Shown piece by piece: positions 25,378 to 33,942 of a DNA stretch of 64,000 nucleotides. This stretch comes from Foliamicus sp965115835 (GTDB taxonomy: Bacteria > Pseudomonadota > Gammaproteobacteria > Steroidobacterales > Foliamicaceae): positions 620,001 to 684,000 of the forward strand of contig OZ220471.1 of NCBI GenBank assembly GCA_965115835.1, written 5' to 3'. The position numbers and the translations under genes were made by a program. Below the pieces are notes generated by a model that saw only the letters and a list, made by a program, of their open reading frames with translations, did not search any database and was not told the DNA's origin. Position 1 is the stretch's first letter. Every line of letters starts with the position of its first letter.

Positions 25378-26834
25378 ACCCGACGACCACCGACCGCAAT
25401 CCCGAAATCCGGGAACTCCTCCAGCGGAAATACCGCCACGGCTTCGTCACCGATATCGAATCCGACACCCTGCCCCCGGGGCTGGACGAAGACGTCATAC
25501 GGGCCATTTCGATGCGCAAGGAAGAGCCGGAATTTCTGCTCGACTGGCGCTTGCAGGCGTACCGCTGCTGGCGCGAAGCCACCGAGCCGTCGTGGGGCAA
25601 ACTGGACATTCCGCCTGTCGATTACCAGACGATCTCCTATTACTCCGCACCCGGATCGGCCCAGGACGCGCCCCGGAGCCTGGATGAAGTGGACCCGCGC
25701 CTGCTGGAGACCTACGACAAGCTGGGCATTCCGCTGCACGAGCGCGCCCGGCTTGCCGGCGTGGCGGTGGACGCCGTTTTCGACAGCGTTTCGGTGGCCA
25801 CCACTTTCAAGAGCCGCCTCGCGGAGGCCGGGGTGATCTTCTGCTCCTTCTCCGAAGCGGTGCGCGAGCACCCGGAGCTGGTGCGCAAGTATCTGGGAAG
25901 CGTGGTGCCTTACCGCGACAACTATTTTGCAATGCTGAACTCGGCCGTGTTCACCGATGGATCCTTCGTCTATGTGCCGAAGAACACCCGCTGCCCCATG
26001 GAGCTGTCCACCTATTTCCGGATCAACGAGCGCAATACCGGACAGTTCGAGCGAACCCTGGTCATTGCCGACGAAGGCAGCGAAGTCAGTTACCTGGAAG
26101 GCTGTACGGCGCCGATGCGCGACGAGAACCAGTTGCATGCCGCGGTGGTGGAGCTGGTGGCGCTGAAGGACGCCCGGATCAAGTATTCCACGGTGCAGAA
26201 CTGGTATCCGGGCGATGAGCAGGGACGCGGCGGAATCTACAACTTCGTGACCAAGCGCGGCGACTGCCGGGGCGACAACTCCTCGATATCCTGGACCCAG
26301 GTCGAAGCCGGCTCGGCGATCACCTGGAAATACCCCAGTTGCATCCTGCGCGGCGATCATTCGACCGGCGAGTTCTACTCGGTGGCCGTAACCAACAATT
26401 TCCAGCAGGCCGATACCGGCACCAAGATGATCCACATCGGCCGCAACACCCGCAGCAACATTCTGAGCAAGGGTATTTCCGCAGGCCGCGCCCAGAACAC
26501 CTATCGCGGTCTGGTCAAGGTGTTCCCCAGAGCCGAAGGCGCGCGCAACCGCACGCAATGCGACTCGCTGCTCATCGGCCACGACTGCGGCGCCCACACC
26601 TTCCCGCACATGGATATCGGCCATCCGCAGGCAGTGGTGGAGCACGAGGCCACCACCTCGCGGATTGCCGAAGACCAGCTGTTCTACTGCCGCCAGCGGG
26701 GCCTGGGCGAGGAAGACGCCGTGAACCTGATTGTGAACGGATTCTGCAAGCAGGTGTTCAACATGCTGCCGATGGAGTTCGCCGTGGAGGCCCAGGCGCT
26801 CATGAACGTGAGCCTGGAAGGAGCGATCGGATGA
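25374..26834 (+). CDS. sufB: Fe-S cluster scaffold complex subunit SufB
   Basis: 486 residues, normal length. Family segments include KLDIPPVDYQTISYYSAP, FTDGSFVYVPKNTRCP, the NQLHAAVVELVAL strand and a late GHDCGAHTFPHM. The right-handed beta-helix core with C-terminal Cys and Glu residues forms the assembly site with SufD. Start ATG 25374 overlaps sufR-like stop; stop overlaps sufC start, both ATGA. Confidence 0.97.
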   Translation: MNPTTTDRNPEIRELLQRKYRHGFVTDIESDTLPPGLDEDVIRAISMRKEEPEFLLDWRLQAYRCWREATEPSWGKLDIPPVDYQTISYYSAPGSAQDAPRSLDEVDPRLLETYDKLGIPLHERARLAGVAVDAVFDSVSVATTFKSRLAEAGVIFCSFSEAVREHPELVRKYLGSVVPYRDNYFAMLNSAVFTDGSFVYVPKNTRCPMELSTYFRINERNTGQFERTLVIADEGSEVSYLEGCTAPMRDENQLHAAVVELVALKDARIKYSTVQNWYPGDEQGRGGIYNFVTKRGDCRGDNSSISWTQVEAGSAITWKYPSCILRGDHSTGEFYSVAVTNNFQQADTGTKMIHIGRNTRSNILSKGISAGRAQNTYRGLVKVFPRAEGARNRTQCDSLLIGHDCGAHTFPHMDIGHPQAVVEHEATTSRIAEDQLFYCRQRGLGEEDAVNLIVNGFCKQVFNMLPMEFAVEAQALMNVSLEGAIG

Positions 26835-27592
26835 GCGCCCCGATTCTGGATATTCGCGGGCTCGAGGTTCGGGTGGAGGACAAGGCGATCCTGAACGGCC
26901 TTTCGCTGGCCGTGGCGCCGGGAGAAGTTCACGCCATCATGGGACCGAACGGCGCAGGCAAGAGCACCCTGGCGCAAACCCTGGCCGGTCGCGATGGGTA
27001 CGAAGTCGGCGCAGGCAAGGTGCGCTTCGGCGGCGAAGACCTGCTTGCCATGAGCCCGGAGGAGCGCGCCTGCAAGGGCCTGTTCCTCGGCTTTCAATAC
27101 CCCGTTGAAATCCCGGGGGTAAGCAACATGTATCTGCTGCGCTCGGCCCTGAACGCCCAGCGCAAGGCAGCCGGGCTGCCGGAGGTCAACGCTGCGGAGT
27201 TTCTGAAACAGGCGCGCCGGGAAGCGGCTCGCCTGAGGCTCGAACCCGACCTGCTCAAGCGCGGCGTCAACGAGGGGTTTTCCGGCGGCGAGAAGAAACG
27301 CAACGAGATCCTGCAGCTTGCCGTCCTCAAGCCGCGTCTGGCGGTGCTGGACGAGACCGATTCGGGGCTGGACATCGACGCCTTGAAGGCCGTTGCAGCG
27401 GGGATCCGCGCGCTGCGCGACGGAGAGCGCGCGTTCGTGCTGATTACGCACTACGAACGAATTCTGAATCTGGTGTCGCCGGATCGCGTGCATGTGCTGG
27501 CGAGGGGGCGCATTGCCTGTTCCGGCGGAGCGGAACTGGTGCGGGAACTGGAGGCTGCGGGATACGAGGCCTTTCTGCCGGAGGCCGCATGA
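26831..27592 (+). CDS. sufC: SufC ATPase of the SufBCD complex
   Basis: 253 residues. ABC-type ATPase: Walker A MGPNGAGKST, Q-loop in FLGFQYPVEIPGV (characteristic for SufC), signature SGGEKKRNEI, Walker B LAVLDETDSGLD and the switch His in LITHYERIL. It drives conformational change of SufBD during cluster assembly; it is cytosolic, not a transporter. Confidence 0.97.
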   Translation: MSAPILDIRGLEVRVEDKAILNGLSLAVAPGEVHAIMGPNGAGKSTLAQTLAGRDGYEVGAGKVRFGGEDLLAMSPEERACKGLFLGFQYPVEIPGVSNMYLLRSALNAQRKAAGLPEVNAAEFLKQARREAARLRLEPDLLKRGVNEGFSGGEKKRNEILQLAVLKPRLAVLDETDSGLDIDALKAVAAGIRALRDGERAFVLITHYERILNLVSPDRVHVLARGRIACSGGAELVRELEAAGYEAFLPEAA

Positions 27593-28455
27593 CCGGGGAA
27601 GTTGCCGAGATCACGGTGCGGGCCGGAAAGCAGCACTCGGAAGTGGTTCGGATCGACCATGGTCCCAACCCGTGCCGGGAGCGTCTCCTGCGCGTGCGGC
27701 TCGAGTCCTCCAGCGTGCTCGACTTGCAGGAACTCCATCAGGGCAGCGGCAGCGGAGACACGATCCTTGTGAAAGTGGACATGGAACTCGCGCCTGGCGC
27801 CAGGATGCGTCATGTGGCCATAGTGGACGGCGGCGACGACCGATTCGATTTCGATCGACGGGTCCGTCTGGCCGGGGAAGCGGAGCTGGAGTACACCCGG
27901 ATCGGAGCGGGCGCGGACGAAGAATGCCTCCGGATCGATCTGGACGGCTCTTGTTCCCGTTTCCGCCACGGTGCGCTGATGCTGGTGGGACCGGGTCGCA
28001 AGGCGGCCCTGGAGCTACACATGAACCACAGGGCGCATCATGCCGTCAGCGACAGCCTGTGCCGCTGCGTGGTGAGCGCAGGCGGCAGGGGCCGGTTCGC
28101 CGGCAGGATCCTGATCGATCCGGACGGGCAAGGGGCGGACGCCCGGCTACGCAACGACAACCTGTTGCTCGACGAGAGCGCACGTATGGAAACCCGCCCC
28201 GAACTGGAGGTGTACGCAGATGAAGTGCAATGCGCGCACGGCGCCGCCACCGGCGCGCTGGACGAGGCTGCGCTGTTTTATCTCGGAACCCGCGGACTTT
28301 CCCCGCCGCAGGCGCGCGCGATGCTGGTGCGGGCGTTCGCTTCCCGCATTGGAGACGCCATTGCCCTTGACGAGGCGAAAACAATGGCCGTCGCCATCCT
28401 GAGCCGGGCGCTTGGCGATGCCGGGCCTTGCCAACTCACCGCCCGGTCGCAATGA
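27589..28455 (+). CDS. sufD: SufD subunit of the SufBCD complex
   Basis: 288 residues, shorter than the roughly 420 of E. coli SufD because the N-terminal helical part is reduced. The beta-helix core is present (GAGADEECLRIDLDG, HMNHRAHHAVSD), as is the C-terminal ATGALDEAALFYLGTRGL with the expected His replaced by Ala-Thr context; the C-terminal helix is also seen. It pairs with SufB on the SufC dimer. Coupled on both sides by ATGA. Confidence 0.9.
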   Translation: MTGEVAEITVRAGKQHSEVVRIDHGPNPCRERLLRVRLESSSVLDLQELHQGSGSGDTILVKVDMELAPGARMRHVAIVDGGDDRFDFDRRVRLAGEAELEYTRIGAGADEECLRIDLDGSCSRFRHGALMLVGPGRKAALELHMNHRAHHAVSDSLCRCVVSAGGRGRFAGRILIDPDGQGADARLRNDNLLLDESARMETRPELEVYADEVQCAHGAATGALDEAALFYLGTRGLSPPQARAMLVRAFASRIGDAIALDEAKTMAVAILSRALGDAGPCQLTARSQ

Positions 28456-29705
28456 ACACCGCCGCCGCCAGCCGCTCCCAACCCGGGCAAGCGCTGCGGA
28501 GTGCGGATCTGCGGGCCGATTTCCCGGCCCTGACCACGCAGGTAAACGGCAAGCCCCTTGCCTATCTGGACAACGCCGCCTCCACCCAGCGGCCGCAGTC
28601 CGTGATGGATGCGCTGAGCCGCTACGAAATCGAACTGCACGCCAATGTGCATCGCGGCGTGCATGCGCGCTCCGACCGCGCCACCGTGGCTTTCGAGGAT
28701 GCGCGGAACCGCACCCGCGTCTGGCTGAACGCCGCCTCGACCGAAGAGATCGTCTTCACCAGCGGGGCTACCGAAGCGATCAATCTGGTGGCCCGCTGCA
28801 TGGACGGCCGCATGCAGGAGGGTTCGGAAATCCTGCTCACACACATGGAGCACCATTCCAATATCGTGCCCTGGCAACAGCTTTGCGAGAGAACTGGCGC
28901 GCGCCTTCGGGTCGCCCCGGTACGGGACTCGGGGGAACTGGATCTCGGCGCGTTTCGGGAACGGATCGGGCCGAAGCTCAAGCTGATTGCCGCAACCCAT
29001 GTGTCCAACGTGACGGGCGTGATCAATCCGGTTGGGGAAATCTGCGCAATGGCCCGGCAGGCAGGAGTTCCCGTGCTGATCGACGGCGCCCAGGCGGCCG
29101 GGCATATACCGCTGGATGTGCAGGAGATGGACTGCGATTTCTACGCGCTGTCCGGACACAAGATGTATGCGCCCACCGGCTCAGGTGCGCTCTACGCGCG
29201 CCGCCCCTGGCTCGAGACCATGCCCCCTTTCCTGGGCGGCGGCGAGATGATCCTGGAAGTGCGCTTCGCAGGCGTCACCTACAACGTTCCGCCCCACAAG
29301 TTCGAAGCCGGCACTCCCAACATTTCGGGCGCCATCGGCCTGGGGGCCGCCATGGATTACCTCGCAGGCAAGGGGCTGGCGCGTCTGGCGGAGCGGGAGC
29401 ACGAATTGCTGGAGCATGCCATTGAGCGGCTGAGCGCCATTCCCGGATTGCGGATCATCGGCGCGGCGAAACCCAGGTCGGCCGTGGTGTCGTTCGTGAT
29501 GGACGACATTCATCCGCACGATCTCGGCACCCTGCTGGACCATGAAGGCGTGGCCATCCGGGCAGGACACCACTGCGCCATGCCGCTGATGGATCGCTTC
29601 GGCCTGCCCGGAACGGCACGGGCGTCGTTTGCCTTCTACAACACGCACGACGAGATCGATCGTCTGGCGCGCGGAATCGTGGCCGCGCGCAAGCTCTTTG
29701 GCTGA
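28452..29705 (+). CDS. sufS: Cysteine desulfurase SufS
   Basis: 417 residues. Class V aminotransferase fold. The PLP Lys is in SGHKMYAPTGSGALY (about residue 237) and the active-site Cys in AGHHCAMPLM (about 376). DGAQAAGHIPLDVQ carries the PLP-binding Asp. It strips sulfur from cysteine and loads it on SufU or SufBCD. ATG 28452 overlaps sufD. Confidence 0.97.
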   Translation: MNTAAASRSQPGQALRSADLRADFPALTTQVNGKPLAYLDNAASTQRPQSVMDALSRYEIELHANVHRGVHARSDRATVAFEDARNRTRVWLNAASTEEIVFTSGATEAINLVARCMDGRMQEGSEILLTHMEHHSNIVPWQQLCERTGARLRVAPVRDSGELDLGAFRERIGPKLKLIAATHVSNVTGVINPVGEICAMARQAGVPVLIDGAQAAGHIPLDVQEMDCDFYALSGHKMYAPTGSGALYARRPWLETMPPFLGGGEMILEVRFAGVTYNVPPHKFEAGTPNISGAIGLGAAMDYLAGKGLARLAEREHELLEHAIERLSAIPGLRIIGAAKPRSAVVSFVMDDIHPHDLGTLLDHEGVAIRAGHHCAMPLMDRFGLPGTARASFAFYNTHDEIDRLARGIVAARKLFG

Positions 29706-29709
29706 AATC

Positions 29710-30201
29710 GTGGCCAGCGAGTTGACCAGCCTCTATCAACGCACCGTGCTGGAGCACTGCCGTTCGCCCAGGAATTTCCGTGTGCTCGATCCTGCCGACC
29801 GGACGGCCCGGGGGTTCAATCCCTTGTGCGGCGACAGGGTCACCGTGTACCTGCGCACCGCCGGGAACGACGCCCCCCTGCCCTCCGGCAACCGCCAGAC
29901 GCTTTCGCACCCGCCGGTGATCGCCGGGATCAGCTTCGAGGCGGCCGGTTGCGCCATCTGTCTGGCGTCCGCGTCCATGATGACGGAATTGCTCGAAGGC
30001 CAGACGGAAAGCGGTGCGCGCCGGCATGTCGAACAGATCCTGGCGGCGTTCCAACCCGATGCGCAAGGCGGCCTCGAAGGCCTCGGCGACATCGAGGCTC
30101 TGGGCAGTGTGCGCGCCTACCCTGCGCGCATCCGTTGCGTGACGCTGCCCTGGCAAACCCTCACCGCCGCCCTCGACGGTGAAGCCCGGCCGGCAAGCTG
30201 A
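29710..30201 (+). CDS. sufU: SufU-type sulfur relay/scaffold protein
   Basis: 163 residues from GTG 29710, 4 bp after sufS; a TTG at 29698 would overlap sufS. IscU-like fold with the three ligand Cys: CGDRVTVYL (about residue 38), GCAICLASAS (about 80, two Cys) and the late Cys in IRCVTLPWQTL. The 18-21 residue insertion between the first two Cys typical of SufU is present around GNRQTLSHPP. In Gram-positives SufU takes sulfur from SufS through zinc; the same is likely here in place of SufE. Confidence 0.9.
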   Translation: MASELTSLYQRTVLEHCRSPRNFRVLDPADRTARGFNPLCGDRVTVYLRTAGNDAPLPSGNRQTLSHPPVIAGISFEAAGCAICLASASMMTELLEGQTESGARRHVEQILAAFQPDAQGGLEGLGDIEALGSVRAYPARIRCVTLPWQTLTAALDGEARPAS

Positions 30202-30214
30202 GGAGTAACCGCTC

Positions 30215-30766
30215 GTGTTCGGCAACCAGAGCGAGCCCGTTACGCTGACCCGCGACCTGAAGGCGGTGATCATCCCTGCCGGGGAGGAAGCGCAACTGCG
30301 CGCCGGCCAGCTGGTCTTCATCACGCAGTCGCTGGGGGGCAGCTTCACGGTGTATGCCGACGGCTGGCTGTTTCGCATCGCCGGCGCGGACGCCGACGCG
30401 CTTGGCAAGGAACCCGCCAAACCGCCGGAACTGCCGGCGAACGCGGCCGACTCGGATGTGGAAAAGCTGGTCTGGGACCAGATGAAGACCTGCTACGACC
30501 CCGAAATTCCTTTGAACATCGTGGATCTGGGGTTGATCTATTTCTGCGAGGTCAAGCGTCGTGACGACGGCAAGCGCGATGTCTCGGTGGAAATGACGCT
30601 CACCGCTCCCGGCTGCGGCATGGGAGAGATCCTGGTGGAGGATGTGCGCGAGAAGATCGGCATGATCCCTACCGTCAACGAGGTTGCGGTGGAACTGGTG
30701 TTCGACCCTCCCTGGAACCAGAGCATGATGTCCGAGGCCGCGCAACTCGAAGCCGGCCTGCTCTGA
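30215..30766 (+). CDS. sufT: Fe-S assembly factor SufT (MIP18/DUF59)
   Basis: 183 residues. The DUF59 domain (about 85-170) has the conserved DPEIPLNIVDLGLIY and the reactive Cys in TAPGCGMGEIL. The N-terminal about 80 residues form the SufT-specific extension. It matures client Fe-S proteins. GTG start at 30215 with GAGGAG 8 bases upstream. Last suf gene, convergent with the hydrolase. Confidence 0.92.
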   Translation: MFGNQSEPVTLTRDLKAVIIPAGEEAQLRAGQLVFITQSLGGSFTVYADGWLFRIAGADADALGKEPAKPPELPANAADSDVEKLVWDQMKTCYDPEIPLNIVDLGLIYFCEVKRRDDGKRDVSVEMTLTAPGCGMGEILVEDVREKIGMIPTVNEVAVELVFDPPWNQSMMSEAAQLEAGLL

Positions 30767-30785
30767 CGCCGGAGGACGGCAAGGC

Positions 30786-30806
30786 GGGGGCGTATCGATC
30801 GTCCCC
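30786..30806. terminator. Possible bidirectional terminator hairpin after sufT
   Basis: GGGGGCG and CGTCCCC make a 7-bp stem (one G-U) with loop TATCGAT, in the 45-bp gap between two convergent genes. No clear T-run on either side, so weak evidence. Confidence 0.35.
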
Positions 30807-30811
30807 GAAGT

Positions 30812-31645
30812 TTACGAGGATCGGGCCGCCTGGAGGAAAAGTTCGGCGCAGGCCTGCGGCTCCGTGACCATGGCGTCGTGACCGGTCTTCAGCTTGATAT
30901 ACCGCCAGTCCGGGTGTTCCTGCGCGTATCTGGCGTGGTTGTTCAGCCTGCCGCCCGACATGGCCGGTTCGGTGCAGTGAATGAAGGTGCAGGGCAAGCC
31001 TGCTTCTCCGCCGTTCTCGAACTGCACCGGATCCATCCAGCTTTTCAGCGGGTGCGGGGTGAGCCGGCGATCCACCCAGGCCGCAACCTCGCGTGGCTCC
31101 GGAGGGATACCGAAAAGCTGGGCCGAAAAACCCGTTATGTAGTTCCCGTCCGGCGCCAGAGCTTGCAGCCTTTCCCTGTCCTGCGCCCTTTCTTCCGGGC
31201 CGATGTCCCGGCGCGCGGTCAGCAGGCTGTCGCCGTCGCGCGGAATGACGGCATCGAGGTACACCAGGTGACGAAGACGCTCCCTGGCCCGGTCCGCCAC
31301 CCCGGAAATCACCATTCCTCCGTAGGAGTGGCCCACCAGCACAACATCCTCGAGCTCCTCCCACTCCAGCACATTGGCGACATCGCTGATGTGCGTGTCC
31401 AGCCCGATTTCGGGACGAAGCAGATGGGAACGCTCGCCACAGCCCGTGAGGGTGGGCGTGAACACCCTGTGTCCCTGCTCCTGAAGGATGTCGCGCACGA
31501 ACTTCCAGCACCAGCCGCCGTGGCCGGTTCCGTGTACGAGCACAAACAGCGCGCTGTCTGCGGGCCGCTCGTGCGCCTGAATACCCTTCATGCCTGCTGC
31601 GGCCACCGCCGCGCCGACAAAAGCCCTGCGTGTTGCGTTTGCCAT
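30812..31645 (-). CDS. Exported alpha/beta hydrolase (esterase/EstC-like)
   Basis: 277 residues. The N terminus has TRRAFVGAAVAAAG, a twin-arginine-type signal, though the hydrophobic part is short. Core: oxyanion strand FVLVHGTGHGGWCW, nucleophile Ser in LVGHSYGGMV (about residue 113), and a C-terminal His in LKTGHDAMV (about 258). It resembles the methylesterase/hydroxynitrile-lyase-like subgroup. It follows the ABC permease on the same strand by 22 bp and may be co-transcribed. Substrate unknown. Confidence 0.83.
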   Translation of the reverse strand: MANATRRAFVGAAVAAAGMKGIQAHERPADSALFVLVHGTGHGGWCWKFVRDILQEQGHRVFTPTLTGCGERSHLLRPEIGLDTHISDVANVLEWEELEDVVLVGHSYGGMVISGVADRARERLRHLVYLDAVIPRDGDSLLTARRDIGPEERAQDRERLQALAPDGNYITGFSAQLFGIPPEPREVAAWVDRRLTPHPLKSWMDPVQFENGGEAGLPCTFIHCTEPAMSGGRLNNHARYAQEHPDWRYIKLKTGHDAMVTEPQACAELFLQAARSS

Positions 31646-31667
31646 GTTCGCACCTTCCCTTCCGGCG

Positions 31668-33143
31668 TCATGTTGCGCGTGCAGTCAGGCTTTCCGGCGA
31701 GTTCCCCCGCGCTTGGCGAGCGCGCCAGACCAGCCAGGCGACGATCAATCCGGCCTGCAGCCAGGCGGAAACCACTCCGATGAACAGATGCGCCGCCCCC
31801 TCGATATAGAAGTGGAACGGGGAAAACAGCAGGAACAGTTCGAACCCCCTGGCGGTTGCTCCAGCGCCGCTCAAGGCGCCGGGAAGGAAGAGCCCGAGAA
31901 CCAGCCAGGAAGCCAGCGCGGCCAGTTCGGGCCAACGCTTGACTCGCCCCGACAGTACCAGAAGCAGAATCCCCATGTCCCGAACCACGAACCCAAGCAG
32001 GCTGACCACCCAGAAGTTCTGCTGAAAAAAGCCGCGCTCTCCGTGATTCGAGAAAACTCCCAGGATCAGATGGGCCATGGCCGTGACCGCCGCGAGTAAC
32101 AGGATCAGCATCCAGGGCGAGGCCGCGCGCAGATCAGGCGCCGCCAGAAATTCCCGGGCTTTTCTCCGGTCCATGCGTTCGGCCACGCCCCACAGGTAGG
32201 CGGTCGCGACCAACACCAGCAACAGGGTCGTGGTGACGGTTTGCCAGAGGCCGTAAAGTAATGGGCCAATAAGCAGAATCTCCAGGCCGCCGCCGTCTGC
32301 ATAGGCCGCTCCAGACCACCACAATCCCACGCCAAGCCCAACCACCAGGCCCTCGGCGGCAAACCGCGCCGCGCTCAGGGTCTCGCGCGCGGCGCACCAG
32401 CACCAGAAGACCGCGAGGGCCACGAAGAACAACCCGCTCACCGCCCAGAACGAGGTGCTTTGAATCGGCCAGATCCCGAACCACTCCAGAGCCGTGTCGA
32501 TATACCTCTGGGGGAGATATTGCGGTTCCCGCAAGAACATCAGCAAGAAAGCCAGCGGGTAGCTTATCAGCCCCGTCAGCAGAATGGCGGCCACAAAGGA
32601 GCGGCCGCGCGCCGCCCGGGAGCGATCGCAGTTGCGGATCGCCAGCGCCAGGGCAAGGAAGCGGGCAAACAGGTTTGCGCAAACCATCAGCCAGGCGTCC
32701 AGGAAAAAGCCGGCGCAGAAAAGCGTTGCCTCAGGCGTCTCTCCCGCAGGCGCCTCCATGGGCAAATGCGCCGGCAAACAGGCGCCCAGCCCCCAGCAAA
32801 CCAGGGCGCACAGGGCGGCGAGGTCGGTCAGCCCGGTGGCGCCGAAGGCCTTGCCCAGCATCAACTGCGCCGGACTCAGCGCACTCATGCGCTGGCGCTG
32901 CCAAGTGTGACGGCTGTGTTCTTCGGCAATCGCGCCGACGATGCGAATGGGCGTTACCACAAAGCTGAAGACGCCGAAAGCCACCGCCGCGGCATTCCCC
33001 AGCGTCGCCCAATCCCAGCCGAGCTGTATGCACCACGCCACGCCGATGGAAAGCGCCAGCGTCACGGCCAGCCGCACCCGTGTGACTTCCGCCCGCCAGC
33101 CGCGCAGGAACTCCGGGTTCACGCGAGCGACAAGCTCAGTCAC
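31668..33143 (-). CDS. ABC-2 type membrane protein
   Basis: 491 residues with about 12 predicted membrane helices. The GTG start at 33143 overlaps the ATPase gene by 8 bp; a longer reading frame extends into that gene and is unlikely. The N-terminal half looks like an ABC-2 permease (FLRGWRAEVTRVRLAVTLAL, then helices broken by charged loops). It forms an exporter with the ATPase upstream; cargo unknown. Confidence 0.72.
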   Translation of the reverse strand: MTELVARVNPEFLRGWRAEVTRVRLAVTLALSIGVAWCIQLGWDWATLGNAAAVAFGVFSFVVTPIRIVGAIAEEHSRHTWQRQRMSALSPAQLMLGKAFGATGLTDLAALCALVCWGLGACLPAHLPMEAPAGETPEATLFCAGFFLDAWLMVCANLFARFLALALAIRNCDRSRAARGRSFVAAILLTGLISYPLAFLLMFLREPQYLPQRYIDTALEWFGIWPIQSTSFWAVSGLFFVALAVFWCWCAARETLSAARFAAEGLVVGLGVGLWWSGAAYADGGGLEILLIGPLLYGLWQTVTTTLLLVLVATAYLWGVAERMDRRKAREFLAAPDLRAASPWMLILLLAAVTAMAHLILGVFSNHGERGFFQQNFWVVSLLGFVVRDMGILLLVLSGRVKRWPELAALASWLVLGLFLPGALSGAGATARGFELFLLFSPFHFYIEGAAHLFIGVVSAWLQAGLIVAWLVWRARQARGNSPESLTARAT

Positions 33144-33885
33144 GCTCCTGCTCTCTGCTCTTGGCAGATTCGCGCAGCTGGCGATAAACATCGCGCAAGC
33201 TGCCCGGGGCCAGCTCGCTCTGCTGCGGCAAGGTGGCGCCTTCCTGCATCACCACCAGATCGGTGGCGTACTCTTCCAGTTCGGCCAAAATGTGCGAGGA
33301 AACGAGAATCGCACGGCCTGCGGCGGCCTGCTTTCCCAGCCGGGCGGCCAGTTGCTCGCGGTGGTCGGGATCCAGCCCCGACGCCGGTTCGTCGAGCAAC
33401 AACAGCGGCGGGCGGGACACTTCGACTTCGGCGATTGCAAGCAGTTGCCGCTGCCCGCGCGACAGCGCGTCCAGCTCCTTGTCCAGAAGATCCGCAACCA
33501 GACACTCCTCCGCGACCCGTTCGATCGCTTCCGAACACGCCGCCGGTGAGCGCAGTTCCGAGAAGGCGCGCGCCCGGGACTGGACTGCGTACTCCATGCT
33601 CTGGCGCGCCGTCAGCCCGGAATAAAGCCCATAGTGCTCCGAAAGAAAACCGGTCCGGGCGCGATGACGGCGAAGGTCGCCGCGAATGTCATCGCCGTCG
33701 CTTCGGACACTGCCCGCCTGGGGCTCGAACAGGCCGGCAAGGCAGTGGATCAGCGTGGTCTTGCCAGCGCCGTTCGGCCCCACCAGCGCGACGATGCGGC
33801 CTGCCGCAATCCGCACCCGGGCCTCATGGACTGCCGGGCGTTCCTGCCCCCAATAATGGTAGGAAACGTTCTCCGCTACCAGCAT
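33136..33885 (-). CDS. ABC transporter ATP-binding protein
   Basis: 249 residues. Walker A VGPNGAGKTTLIHC (about 36-49), Q-loop region TGFLSEHYGLYSGLT, signature-like LSRGQRQLLAIA, Walker B LLLLDEPASGLDP and switch His in VSSHILAELE. The drug/ion exporter-type (CcmA) subgroup fits the ABC-2 permease downstream. First gene of the 33.9-30.8 kb unit. Confidence 0.9.
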   Translation of the reverse strand: MLVAENVSYHYWGQERPAVHEARVRIAAGRIVALVGPNGAGKTTLIHCLAGLFEPQAGSVRSDGDDIRGDLRRHRARTGFLSEHYGLYSGLTARQSMEYAVQSRARAFSELRSPAACSEAIERVAEECLVADLLDKELDALSRGQRQLLAIAEVEVSRPPLLLLDEPASGLDPDHREQLAARLGKQAAAGRAILVSSHILAELEEYATDLVVMQEGATLPQQSELAPGSLRDVYRQLRESAKSREQERD

Positions 33886-33942
33886 GAAACCTTGCGCAAG
33901 GTATCGTTTCCGGCAACCGTGGGATTCCGCGCCGCCCGGAAC